A stretch of DNA of 64,000 nt, from the NCBI GenBank assembly GCA_964535195.1, contig CAZHSI010000002.1, positions 1 to 64,000 on the forward strand, written 5' to 3'. Shown one piece after another: positions 8,157 through 16,698 of this stretch. Within the stretch, counting starts at the first letter, position 1, and each line of letters starts with the position of its first letter. Position numbers and translations under genes: made by a program. The notes below the pieces were generated by a model. That model made no database searches and had not been told where the DNA came from. It saw only the letters and a list, made by a program, of their open reading frames with translations. This stretch comes from UBA9339 sp964535195. GTDB lineage: Bacteria; Pseudomonadota; Gammaproteobacteria; UBA9339.

Positions 8157-9389
8157 ATGGATGCTGATAAACGAAACTTATGGGTTCAGGCAAATACAGG
8201 GAGAACTCGTGATGTTTTACAAATCATGCCTGAAGAGTGGGAGGGTGCTTATAGGGCAATAAATAGCTATTTAGCAAGTGATCCAAAATTACGAATGGAA
8301 TTTTTTGCAGCACTTCCTAACAAATTATCAAAAAAATACTTACAACAATTAGCGCCAACACAAGGCATAGCTCCCCAGTTGTTTCAGCATGACTTTGTAG
8401 TTGTTCAAAAAGAATTCTTTCCTGGTTATACACTAGCAGCAATAGCTCGATCTAAAATATATATAGACTCTCAAGGACAGCAAACCAGTGAGGGTGTTTT
8501 GGGGTTTGGTGGCACAAGAGTTGCTAAAGTAATTCAGTGGCAAGATGGTAGCATCGATGTCATAAAAATTGGGCCCTATAATCCAAGCAATCAAGTTGAA
8601 ATAGAAAAGATAATTTTAGCAAAACTAGGACACTTCAAAGCGGAGTTTACTCGCACTCGACCAAACTATACAAATTGGATCGGGGGACAACAAAAAATCA
8701 AAGACAAGTTATATACTGTACAGAGCTACCATCCTGGCATTGAATTAGATTCTTACTTTACAACTCACAACATCTCTTCGATGAACGCCGTTCAGCGGCA
8801 AATAATAGCGTATTATGCTGCCAGAGCTATCGATGAGCTCCATAGACAAAATATATTACATTGTGATATTAAACCAGCAAACTTCATCATGAACATTGAA
8901 GGAACAAATGCGGTGATCGTTCCGATAGATTATAATATTTCAATTATTTTAAATCCCGGCGAACTCATAAGGGCAAGCACCCCATCGGGTACTTTTGGAT
9001 ATACAGCTCCAGAAATATTATCTCAAGGGTTTTTCTCTAGAGCATCAGATGTTTACGCCCTAGGAAGTATGTTTAAACGAGATTTGAAGTTTGATGAGAT
9101 GGGGCTAAAAGAGCTTACTGACATGATGACCCACGCGCATCCAGAATTGCGTCCGTCCATGGAAGCTGTTCTATCGATACTTGCTAATATGATAACAGCT
9201 ACTCAAAATGCATCACCTACATCGCAACAATATTCTGAACTAGCTTTATTACAAAGTACACAGGAAAGTCCTACTTCTAGCGGCTCACAAGTAGAACCAA
9301 TGGATGTTGGAGAACAGGAACTTACTACTCCTAGTACCGCAGATACTGAATCAATGGATAGCGAAGAGCATGGAGGCTATTCAACATAG
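8157..9389 (+). CDS. Eukaryotic-like protein kinase, candidate Dot/Icm effector
   Basis: A 410-residue protein with an N-terminal domain of unknown function (1-110) and a kinase fold (about 112-345). Visible kinase motifs: a Gly-rich GFGGT (116-120), a candidate ATP-binding Lys at 137 (VIKIG), the catalytic loop HCDIKPAN with Asp237 and Asn242, DYN (258-260) where DFG is usual, GTFGYTAPE (278-286) and SDVYALG (297-303). The tail from about 350 is low-complexity, rich in Ser, Thr, Gln and Glu, and ends in an acidic Glu/Asp/Ser run. There is no signal peptide or membrane helix. Glu-rich tails occur in Dot/Icm effectors, so secretion into the host is plausible, but this is inference. A role inside the bacterium cannot be excluded. 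Confidence 0.8.
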   Translation: MDADKRNLWVQANTGRTRDVLQIMPEEWEGAYRAINSYLASDPKLRMEFFAALPNKLSKKYLQQLAPTQGIAPQLFQHDFVVVQKEFFPGYTLAAIARSKIYIDSQGQQTSEGVLGFGGTRVAKVIQWQDGSIDVIKIGPYNPSNQVEIEKIILAKLGHFKAEFTRTRPNYTNWIGGQQKIKDKLYTVQSYHPGIELDSYFTTHNISSMNAVQRQIIAYYAARAIDELHRQNILHCDIKPANFIMNIEGTNAVIVPIDYNISIILNPGELIRASTPSGTFGYTAPEILSQGFFSRASDVYALGSMFKRDLKFDEMGLKELTDMMTHAHPELRPSMEAVLSILANMITATQNASPTSQQYSELALLQSTQESPTSSGSQVEPMDVGEQELTTPSTADTESMDSEEHGGYST

Positions 9390-9437
9390 CAAAAGTCGTA
9401 CCAATAGAAGAGCGTCCATGAAGAACACAACAAGCTT

Positions 9438-10418
9438 CTACTTAACCGCTAACTGTTGCTTAGCCAACTGCGCAGCTGAAGTTCCTGGATAACGCTTAAC
9501 GATCTTTTGTAACTCTTCCTTAGCTTCTTTATCACGCCCCTGGTTCTGATGCACTAAAGCTAATTTTAACATTGCATCAGCAACCCTTTTCGACTTGGAG
9601 TATTTATCAACTACTATCTTGAACTCTTCTTCCGCTGCATCAAAATTTTTCTGAATAAAGTTTATATCGCCCAACCAATAATGCGCATTTGCTGCATACA
9701 CTCCTTTAGGATATTGCGCCAAATATTCCCGTAGTTTATTTTCACTTTCATGCTTTTTCTCTGGTAACAAATCAATCGCCGTTTGATACATTTGCTGTTC
9801 TTTGAGAAACGCACTATCAGTACTAGCATTACTAGCTGGAGGAATGGGAGTCGAGACCTTGGAGGATTGAAAAGCATTGGCTACATTATTAGCTGTAGCT
9901 GGCACTATACCTACCCCCGCAACCGTACTAGAGTTACTAGTGACAGCATCAGAAGCAGCACCAGGAGTAGGACTTACATTAGTAACACCTGAAGCCCCAG
10001 CGGTTGGTGTTGGCATACCAGACTTAGCGGCTCCACTAATACGCTGATTTAAATCTTGATAAAAATCCTTAAGTTGTTGATTCAATAGCTCAATCTGGTG
10101 AGCCTGAGCTTCAAGCTTACCATTCATGCGCTGCAAATTATGTTGTAGTTCTTCAACTTTACGTGATGAGTTTTGGTTATTAAGATTGTCTACCTGTTGC
10201 TCTAACTTAGCTAGACGTTGCTCAGCAGTAAAGTTATTGCGAGCCACTGGTGGCAGTGCCGCAACCTGAGAAGGCTTAGCTTCTGGCATAGCAAAAGACT
10301 GTGCGGTATCTTGTGAAGCCACTGAAGAATAATCAACCACTGGCGCATCTGCAAATAAAGTAGAGGTCGCCAAACAAACCAATATGACACCACCAACAAC
10401 TTTTTTAGTGCTTTTCAT
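9438..10418 (-). CDS. cpoB: CpoB/YbgF, Tol-Pal system periplasmic TPR protein
   Basis: Periplasmic protein that links peptidoglycan synthesis with Tol-Pal constriction of the outer membrane. Length is 326 residues. A signal peptide (1-23, ending near FADA) is followed by a coiled coil at about 65-130 (LEQQVDNLNNQ and following), a Ser/Thr/Ala/Pro-rich linker, and three TPR repeats at about 205-326 (AHYWLGDINFIQKNF). It is the last gene of tolA-tolB-pal-cpoB on the minus strand, 57 bases after pal. The linker is longer than in Escherichia coli. Confidence 0.94.
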   Translation of the reverse strand: MKSTKKVVGGVILVCLATSTLFADAPVVDYSSVASQDTAQSFAMPEAKPSQVAALPPVARNNFTAEQRLAKLEQQVDNLNNQNSSRKVEELQHNLQRMNGKLEAQAHQIELLNQQLKDFYQDLNQRISGAAKSGMPTPTAGASGVTNVSPTPGAASDAVTSNSSTVAGVGIVPATANNVANAFQSSKVSTPIPPASNASTDSAFLKEQQMYQTAIDLLPEKKHESENKLREYLAQYPKGVYAANAHYWLGDINFIQKNFDAAEEEFKIVVDKYSKSKRVADAMLKLALVHQNQGRDKEAKEELQKIVKRYPGTSAAQLAKQQLAVK

Positions 10419-10475
10419 AAATCACCATAAGACAATAATAAGTAATAATAAAAAATTCAATTCGCAATTAGTACA

Positions 10476-10991
10476 TTACTTAGATTCGTAAATCAAATCC
10501 ACTCTTCTATTCTTACTGTAAGAGGTCTCGTCATGCCCCAAAGCAATGGGTTTTTCTTTACCAAAACTTACAACAGCAATCTGCGCATCTTTTACCCCTT
10601 GCTGCTTTAAAACTGCTGCCACAGCTCTGGCACGCTTCCACCCTAAAGCAACATTATATTCGCGACTGCCACGCTCATCAGTATTTCCTTCAAGACGAAT
10701 TTTAGCACCAGCATGAGCAACTAAGTAATTAGCTTGAACATTAATTGACTCTACATCTTCGCTTTTGACATCAAAGCTATCATAGCCAAAATAATAAGCT
10801 TGATTAAACGGTGCTTTTAACCTATTAGCGGCAGAAACACTCTCTGGATCAAAATTTCCTTGGTCATCTAAACCTGCCGCTTGCGCACCCTCATCAGATA
10901 TACCTTTATCTGATTTAAAACTGCTGCAACCACTCAAAAAACTAATACTTGAAGCAAAAATTGCGATAACTAATAACTTTGATATTTTCAT
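10476..10991 (-). CDS. pal: Pal, peptidoglycan-associated outer-membrane lipoprotein
   Basis: Outer-membrane lipoprotein that binds peptidoglycan and TolB. Length is 171 residues. The lipobox FLSGC puts the lipidated Cys at residue 22. The C-terminal half is an OmpA-like domain with YFGYDSFDV, the GNTDERGSREYN peptidoglycan-binding segment and the NRRVDL end. It lies 16 bases downstream of tolB in the same orientation and is presumably cotranscribed. Confidence 0.97.
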   Translation of the reverse strand: MKISKLLVIAIFASSISFLSGCSSFKSDKGISDEGAQAAGLDDQGNFDPESVSAANRLKAPFNQAYYFGYDSFDVKSEDVESINVQANYLVAHAGAKIRLEGNTDERGSREYNVALGWKRARAVAAVLKQQGVKDAQIAVVSFGKEKPIALGHDETSYSKNRRVDLIYESK

Positions 10992-11007
10992 CTTATTTTC
11001 TCCACTG

Positions 11008-12282
11008 CTAATTTAAAAAAGGAGACCATGCTGGCTCCTGCACTTCACCTTGGCCAGCTGGCAATAATAATTTAACCCTACCATCGATAGAAACCTCAGC
11101 CAACATCCCTCGCCCATTACTGTTAGTAGCGTAAACAACCATTTTGCCATTAGGCGCTATACTTGGTGATTCATTTAAACCAGAACGGGTTAATAAACTA
11201 ACTCGGCTAGACTTCAAATCTTCGTGTGCAATAGTAAACATTTCTCCCTCTTGATGCAACATTACTATAGCATCACCTTTCGGGGTAAAAGATGCTTTAG
11301 CATTGTACGAACCACTAAAGGTAAGACGTTTGACATGCTTGCTTGTGGTATCTACTTGATAAATTTGCGGACCACCACCACGGTTAGAAGTAAAAATTAA
11401 AGACTTACCATCGGGTGACCAACTAGGTTCAGTATCTATATGCCAATCATCAGTTAAACGATCTAAACTGCCAGTTGCTAAGTCGAAAACATAAATTTTG
11501 GGATAACCCGTTTGCGTTAGCACTAGCGCTATCCTTCTACCATCTGGTGACCAAGCTGGCGCACCATTAATCCCAGGAAATTTAGTTAAGATCTTTCTTT
11601 TACCAGTAACTATATCTTGTAAATAAATAGCAGCGCGGTGGCCTTCAAATGAAACATAAGCAAGATTTTTCCCATCTGGTGACCAGGACGGTGACATTAA
11701 AGGAAACTTAGAGGTTAATAAAGTATGAGAGTTATAACCATCACTATCGGCTACTTGGAGATTATATTTCGCCTTGCGGCCTTGGCGCTCGACTAAAATG
11801 TAAGCTATTTTGGTCGAAAATATACCACGGTCCCCGGTTAATTGTTGATAAATAACATCGCTAATATGATGAGCTAACTTACGTAGTTGGTCTTGCTTAA
11901 CCGTATACTCTTTTTCAAACAATTTATTTTTATTATAAACATCAAACAACCGAAACATAACTGAATATTGACTATAACCAACTGCTTTAACTTGACCAGT
12001 TACCAAAGCTTCAATTTTTTGGACCTTTAACCGATCAAAATCAATCCTATCAGCTGGCATTCCCGAGGTATCGACTAGGCTAAAACGACCACTATTTTTT
12101 AAATCGTTACTGATAATACCGGTTATGTTACCACTATCTTGCGAAGCAAATGGAATAACTGCTATCGGTAAAGCGTTATTTACCCCTTGCGTAAGCTCAA
12201 TCTCTAGCACAGCTAAAACATTACTAGTCAAAAATAGCCAATTTAACAATATTAAACAAAATAACTTAGATAATCTAAACAT
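11008..12282 (-). CDS. tolB: TolB, periplasmic beta-propeller of Tol-Pal
   Basis: Periplasmic protein that shuttles between Pal and TolA. Length is 424 residues, near the family norm. It has a signal peptide (1-24), an N-terminal domain (about 30-165) and a six-bladed propeller with repeated SWSPDGK or AWSPDGR motifs (for example SWSPDGKNLAYVS and SWSPDGKSLIFTSN). It is separated from tolA by 189 bases, so it may have its own promoter. Confidence 0.97.
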   Translation of the reverse strand: MFRLSKLFCLILLNWLFLTSNVLAVLEIELTQGVNNALPIAVIPFASQDSGNITGIISNDLKNSGRFSLVDTSGMPADRIDFDRLKVQKIEALVTGQVKAVGYSQYSVMFRLFDVYNKNKLFEKEYTVKQDQLRKLAHHISDVIYQQLTGDRGIFSTKIAYILVERQGRKAKYNLQVADSDGYNSHTLLTSKFPLMSPSWSPDGKNLAYVSFEGHRAAIYLQDIVTGKRKILTKFPGINGAPAWSPDGRRIALVLTQTGYPKIYVFDLATGSLDRLTDDWHIDTEPSWSPDGKSLIFTSNRGGGPQIYQVDTTSKHVKRLTFSGSYNAKASFTPKGDAIVMLHQEGEMFTIAHEDLKSSRVSLLTRSGLNESPSIAPNGKMVVYATNSNGRGMLAEVSIDGRVKLLLPAGQGEVQEPAWSPFLN

Positions 12283-12471
12283 CTCTAAACCTCTACAAAA
12301 TAATTACTAATCTTATTGTCATCACAACAAAATGCTACCTCATTAATCATAGGTTTGGCAAAAATAGTTTTGAGAACACTTCAACCTAAAAATAGCCGTT
12401 GCAACAAAGTTCGTAGTAGAACTGCATTGTACAAATAAGCGCAACCACTCATCTAAAGTTGAGTTATAGTT

Positions 12472-13266
12472 TTAACCTCCTATCCCCTCTGGTCTAAAAA
12501 CAAGATTTATTCCCCGCACCTCATCAAATAGCTCAGGCTCTTCTGGCACTGGGAGTGGCGAAGCTTTAAAGATAGCAGCTTTAGCCGAACGCTCTAAAAT
12601 TACATTACCACTACTAGCAAGCAATTTCACATCAAGCACCGTCCCACCTGGAGCAATAGTAACATACAGTCGACAAAAATCTCCACTCGTTATCCCTTCG
12701 GGCTGAAACCACTGTAAATAAATAGCTTGTTTAATTAAAGCCTTATATTTATCCACTTCTCCTGACAAACGACTGCCATGTGCCACTGAGCCTGAGCCAT
12801 CCAAATCACCCAATTGCTTTGGTGAAGCTGCCTGCTCTTGCAAGGCCCGTTGTAAAGCCTGCTCTTTTTGCTCAATTGCTTTCTTTTTACGTTGCTCCCT
12901 TTCCTTTTTTAATTCAGCAAGTTCACGCCCCTGTTCCTGCAATAGGTTTTTCTTCAAAAGGTCTTGGATTTGGCTAGTAATCGCGGTTTTTTCTGCAGTT
13001 TTTGCCAGAGGTTTCTCCAGTTTTTTTACTACTGGTTGCGACACCACCTCTTTTTTAGGCAGATTTTCTGGCATCGCTACCCTTTTATTTATCTCGTGGT
13101 CAAAGTCACGCTCATTGATGGCAACTGCATTAATAATATCACGCGATGCTACCAAACCTACTTGAGAAGTTGTATGAGTAAACCTGACAAATAAAAAAAG
13201 CACTAACACCAAATGCAAGCTCAGCGCAAAAATAAAAGATGTCTTATAGGTAGCATCATTAAACAT
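12472..13266 (-). CDS. tolA: TolA, inner-membrane bridge of Tol-Pal
   Basis: Inner-membrane protein that spans the periplasm to contact Pal and TolB. Length is 264 residues, short for TolA. There is one N-terminal membrane helix (about 10-30), a Lys/Glu/Gln-rich helical region (about 60-155), and a C-terminal TolA domain with YLQWFQPEG, LYVTIAPGGTV and ASPLPVPEEPELF. tolQ and tolR, normally just upstream, are not here: the neighbour is yggS on the opposite strand, 69 bases away. The motor genes must be elsewhere. Confidence 0.92.
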   Translation of the reverse strand: MFNDATYKTSFIFALSLHLVLVLFLFVRFTHTTSQVGLVASRDIINAVAINERDFDHEINKRVAMPENLPKKEVVSQPVVKKLEKPLAKTAEKTAITSQIQDLLKKNLLQEQGRELAELKKEREQRKKKAIEQKEQALQRALQEQAASPKQLGDLDGSGSVAHGSRLSGEVDKYKALIKQAIYLQWFQPEGITSGDFCRLYVTIAPGGTVLDVKLLASSGNVILERSAKAAIFKASPLPVPEEPELFDEVRGINLVFRPEGIGG

Positions 13267-13335
13267 AAAAACTTACCATATCCTGAAAGTGTTATAGTAT
13301 AATCCCTTAACAAAACTTATTCAAAGAGCCTAGCC

Positions 13336-14016
13336 TTGGAAAATATTAAGAAAAACTTAGCGCAAATTAGAAACAATATTGCGAACCTTGAAAAAAAATA
13401 TCATCGCCACCCAAACTCAGTAACTTTAGTAGCAGTAGCAAAATCGCAACCAATCACTAAAATCAGAACCGCCAATGCTGTGGCACAAAAAGATTTTGGC
13501 GAAAGTTATCTCCAGGAAGCAATCATAAAAATCAATGAACTTAAAGAACTTGATATTGTTTGGCATTATATCGGTAGAATTCAATCAAAAAAAGCTAAAC
13601 TAATCGCACCTAACTTCGCTTGGGTTGAAAGTGTAGCAAGCTATGAGATAGCAGAATTACTAAATAAATATCGACCACCTAACATGTCTCTCCTCAATAT
13701 CTGCCTCCAAATTAACATCAGTAAAGAGGTAAGCAAAGCTGGAATCCTCCCTGAGGAAATATTACCTTTGGCACAAAAAATCAGTACACTACCCAGATTA
13801 AAATTACGCGGGCTTATGACAATTCCCGCTCCACAGAAAGAATTTACTAAACAACTTAGTGTTTTTAAAGAGTTAGCGCAAGAATTTAAAAAATTACAGG
13901 AACATGGCCTTGCTATAGATACTCTAAGCATGGGAATGTCAGATGACTATGAAGCAGCGATAGCTGCTGGCGCAACTATAATTAGAGTTGGCACCAGCAT
14001 ATTTGGCAATCGATAA
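13336..14016 (+). CDS. yggS: YggS/PLPBP-type pyridoxal-phosphate homeostasis protein
   Basis: Cytosolic PLP-binding protein of the alanine-racemase-like fold, involved in vitamin B6 homeostasis rather than catalysis. Length is 226 residues, family norm. The PLP Lys is residue 36 in VAVAKSQP, and the C-terminal phosphate-binding MGMSDDYEAAI and IRVGTSIFG motifs are intact. The start is TTG at 13336: no in-frame ATG lies near, and residues from here match the family. A TATAAT box is at 13298-13303. Divergent from tolA. Confidence 0.94.
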   Translation: MENIKKNLAQIRNNIANLEKKYHRHPNSVTLVAVAKSQPITKIRTANAVAQKDFGESYLQEAIIKINELKELDIVWHYIGRIQSKKAKLIAPNFAWVESVASYEIAELLNKYRPPNMSLLNICLQINISKEVSKAGILPEEILPLAQKISTLPRLKLRGLMTIPAPQKEFTKQLSVFKELAQEFKKLQEHGLAIDTLSMGMSDDYEAAIAAGATIIRVGTSIFGNR

Positions 14017-14108
14017 CTGTCTAAGAGTGTGTCTTCCCATAGCACCACAATCTAGGAAGATTTTGCACCGCTCCTAATTCTGAAATAAAAAATTGAATAA
14101 ATAAAATA

Positions 14109-14369
14109 TCAAGAAATCGCTTCAATACTGACAAAAGTGCGATCATTAAAACCGCGTTTTTGAAACTTGACGCAACCGTCAGTCAGCGCAAATAAAGTAT
14201 GATCCTTGCCTAAGCCAACATTCTGACCAGGATGAAATTTAGTACCACGTTGCCGTACCAGAATATTACCAGCACAAACTTTTTGTCCACCAAAAAGCTT
14301 AACACCTAAACGTTTAGATTGTGAATCACGACCGTTTCTTGTACTGCCACCCGCTTTTTTATGTGCCAT
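14109..14369 (-). CDS. rpmA: 50S ribosomal protein L27
   Basis: Large-subunit ribosomal protein near the peptidyl-transferase centre. Length is 86 residues. It starts MAHKKAGGSTRNGRDS and contains GNILVRQRGTKFHPG and the GKDHTLFA motif. The second gene of rplU-rpmA, 11 bases after rplU. The conventional third gene obgE is not adjacent; yggS converges from the other side. Confidence 0.98.
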   Translation of the reverse strand: MAHKKAGGSTRNGRDSQSKRLGVKLFGGQKVCAGNILVRQRGTKFHPGQNVGLGKDHTLFALTDGCVKFQKRGFNDRTFVSIEAIS

Positions 14370-14380
14370 GGTACTACCCT

Positions 14381-14692
14381 CTAAGATTTAATATCTGTTA
14401 TTTTTACCGCAGTAAAATACTGTCTATGACCTTGACGCCTCATATAATGTTTTCTGCGACGAAATTTAATAATATTAATTTTATCACCACGACCATGATC
14501 GCTAATCTCACCGACAACCGTAGCACCTGTAAGATACGGCGCACCAATTTCGGTTTTTTCACCATCACTGATCATTAAAACCTTATCAAATTCTACCGCG
14601 GAACCAACGGCGTCATCTAACTTCTCTATTTGTAAAACCTCACCTTTGGTGACTTTATATTGTTTACCGCCAGCTGCAATAATTGCATACAT
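14381..14692 (-). CDS. rplU: 50S ribosomal protein L21
   Basis: Large-subunit ribosomal protein that binds 23S rRNA. Length is 103 residues. The ATG at 14692 (MYAIIAAGGKQYKV) is chosen over a TTG six bases upstream because it gives the canonical L21 N-terminus and has GAGG ten bases before it. The C-terminal RRRKHYMRRQGHRQ segment is the L21 signature. Transcribed with rpmA. Confidence 0.98.
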   Translation of the reverse strand: MYAIIAAGGKQYKVTKGEVLQIEKLDDAVGSAVEFDKVLMISDGEKTEIGAPYLTGATVVGEISDHGRGDKINIIKFRRRKHYMRRQGHRQYFTAVKITDIKS

Positions 14693-14829
14693 ATTCAAAA
14701 AGCCTCAAAAAATAAACATTGGGCTCGCATTCTACGAAAATTTGGACACCGATGCAAGCTATCTATAATAATAATTAGCATCAAACCCACTGTTACCCTC
14801 ACGCACCCACCTACTACGTGCTTTTGAAG

Positions 14830-15016
14830 CAAATTTTTACTTCACCCGAGGTGGAGAGCTACGCTCTTCTCTCTAGGCAATTCCCCATTGCTTTGTCATG
14901 CGAAAAACCGCATGGAATCAAGTTTAGACTCACCACGTGACTCGGAGCTTTGCCTCTTCCCTTGATCATCCCCCATCGCTTTGTCCTCGAAGCAAGCTTC
15001 GAGAAAATTTAGATTT
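14830..15016 (+). repeat. Two-hairpin dispersed repeat, composite of two units
   Basis: Two adjacent units of a repeat found at several places in this window. Each unit begins with an AAATTTAGACTC-like motif, has a CCCCATTGCTTTGTC-like core, then a hairpin whose sequence differs between units but still pairs: CATGCG/CGCATG in the first and CTCGAAGC/GCTTCGAG in the second. The second unit ends with AAATTTAGA. Confidence 0.75.
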
Positions 15017-15466
15017 TAACTATATGAATTTTGATAAATTTTGCCTAGTCATCCAATTACTATCTTTGACCTAACAAATCGTTCTTGGGGAAAGATCGAG
15101 CTTATAACTCTTGTTTAAGTAAACCACAACTTAGATACTACGGTGGCGCTCAATATGGTTAGCTCACCACCTAGTAGTAACCCCCATACTCAAGACTGTT
15201 TGGGATAAACTTAAAACTGTAGTAAAAAAAACTAGCTATTTTTTCAATACCATATTAGATTGTTCTGGTTTAGGTATCATCTTAAAGTATTGTAGTTTTA
15301 TTAAGATGTAACGCTTTGAGCTAATTTTAACCAATGTTATAATTCGTTCAGAAAATGTAACTACTCACGCGGTTATTATCGTTCTAGTCTATAGCGTACG
15401 TGATCACCCAACTTGATCGGGTGATTAGGCAATCTAATTGATGATAGATGATAATAGATAAGACAG

Positions 15467-15508
15467 CCAGGTTAACCTGGCAATGACAAAGCGATTGGGG
15501 AGTTACCG
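15467..15508 (-). repeat. Inverted fragment of the two-hairpin repeat
   Basis: On the minus strand this reads CTCCCCAATCGCTTTGTC followed a few bases on by the palindrome CCAGGTTAACCTGG. That is the repeat core plus a variable hairpin, in the opposite orientation to the other copies. Confidence 0.55.
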
Positions 15509-15579
15509 GAAAATAATTTACTTAAAACTAAATTAAAAATTATATTTATATTTCGTATTAAACCCCGCGAGAAACACTT

Positions 15580-15837
15580 ATGACACAAACTACGAGGCAA
15601 ATAGCGCCACTTAGTAAATACGTACGTGAAGCACTCGAAGAATACTTAGAAAAACTAGATGGGCACAAAGTAACCGACCTTTACGAGCTGGTACTAAAAG
15701 AGATTGAACCCCCTCTGTTTAAAGAAATTATGAAGCATACCAAAAACAATCAAAGCAACGCTGCTATGATGTTAGGTATTAACCGAGGGACGCTACGTAA
15801 AAAGCTAAAACAATATAAATTGGAAACAATTTTGTAA
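15580..15837 (+). CDS. fis: Fis-family DNA-binding protein
   Basis: Nucleoid-associated regulator that bends DNA. Length is 85 residues. The C-terminal helix-turn-helix (NNQSNAAMMLGINRGTLRKKLK) matches Fis closely, and the N-terminal half has the dimerising helices (YVREALEEYLEKLDG). Its stop is 3 bases before dotU, so it is the first gene of a fis-dotU-icmF operon instead of the usual dusB-fis arrangement. Fis paralogues control Dot/Icm effector genes in Legionella, so this one could be specific to secretion (inference). Confidence 0.92.
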   Translation: MTQTTRQIAPLSKYVREALEEYLEKLDGHKVTDLYELVLKEIEPPLFKEIMKHTKNNQSNAAMMLGINRGTLRKKLKQYKLETIL

Positions 15838-15840
15838 CAC

Positions 15841-16695
15841 ATGAGCTCAAACACTAATTTACTTGCAGAAACAGCAAATGCCACTTGGTCGTTTGAAAAA
15901 ACTACCCCTTTCCCTGCCACCCAAGGTTTTTATCGTTCGCGTATTTATACCACCGACTTTAGCATTAATTCATTAGTAGCAGCTTGTGACCAGCTATTTG
16001 GTTTAGTAACCGTCTTAGATACCATCGAATATCCAGATGACAGTGATAAGCTGCTACAAGACCTAGCGCATGAAATCCATTCATTTGAACATCTGGCGCA
16101 AATAGCCGGCTATTCATCTAATATCATTATTGCTGCCCGCTACGCCATCTGTTCACTCCTCGACGAAGCCATAGCTGCAACTCCGTGGGGACAAACCAAG
16201 CGGTGGCAGGAAAAAAGTCTTTTATCGTTATTCCATCACGAAAACTACGGTGGTTCACGCTTTTTTTCGATTATTGATCGCGCCCTAGAAAACATTACCA
16301 ATAATTTACATCTAATCGAACTATTATATCTTTGCCTCAACTTTGGCTTTACTGGTAAATATAAAGATACAGCCAATGGGCAAAATGAGTTAATTGGCAT
16401 TACCAATAAGCTTTATCAAATCATCGGCCAATACAACTCTGTCAACCCAAAAACCATTTTAATCCATGATAAAAAACCACCATTACCACAAATAGAAATA
16501 ATACCAGAGACAACTGCCACCTCCTCCTCTTGGGCCACCACTATTAACACCAAGAAATTAATATGGGTAACAGCAAGTGTTGCCTTAATTATAGGTGGGT
16601 TAAGTTATTTTGGCATAAATCTAAGGCTAAACCATAAGAGCAAACCAATTTATGTCACCCTAGAACAAATAGCAAAAACTGGAGAAAAAACCTAA
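15841..16695 (+). CDS. dotU: DotU/IcmH, Dot/Icm type IVB secretion inner-membrane protein
   Basis: Partner of IcmF; together they stabilise the Dot/Icm core complex. Length is 284 residues. Family motifs include YYR-like FYRSRIYT, ARYAICSLLDEAI, WQEKSLLSLFHHENYGG, the ELLYLCLNFGFTGKY segment and a single C-terminal membrane helix (about 240-262). TssL of type VI secretion is homologous, but no other type VI gene is present, and IcmW and IcmX lie 30 kb away. Only 3 bases separate it from icmF. Confidence 0.93.
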   Translation: MSSNTNLLAETANATWSFEKTTPFPATQGFYRSRIYTTDFSINSLVAACDQLFGLVTVLDTIEYPDDSDKLLQDLAHEIHSFEHLAQIAGYSSNIIIAARYAICSLLDEAIAATPWGQTKRWQEKSLLSLFHHENYGGSRFFSIIDRALENITNNLHLIELLYLCLNFGFTGKYKDTANGQNELIGITNKLYQIIGQYNSVNPKTILIHDKKPPLPQIEIIPETTATSSSWATTINTKKLIWVTASVALIIGGLSYFGINLRLNHKSKPIYVTLEQIAKTGEKT

Positions 16696-16698
16696 ATA

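Larger units (their letters stand above)
14693..15579. other. Long intergenic region holding repeats, no gene seen
   Basis: There are 887 bases between rplU (leftward) and fis (rightward). No credible ORF is seen. It contains a composite copy of the two-hairpin repeat at 14830-15016 and an inverted fragment at 15467-15508. The rest is AT-rich. Promoters for the two divergent operons must be here, but no strong -35/-10 pair stands out. Confidence 0.7.
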
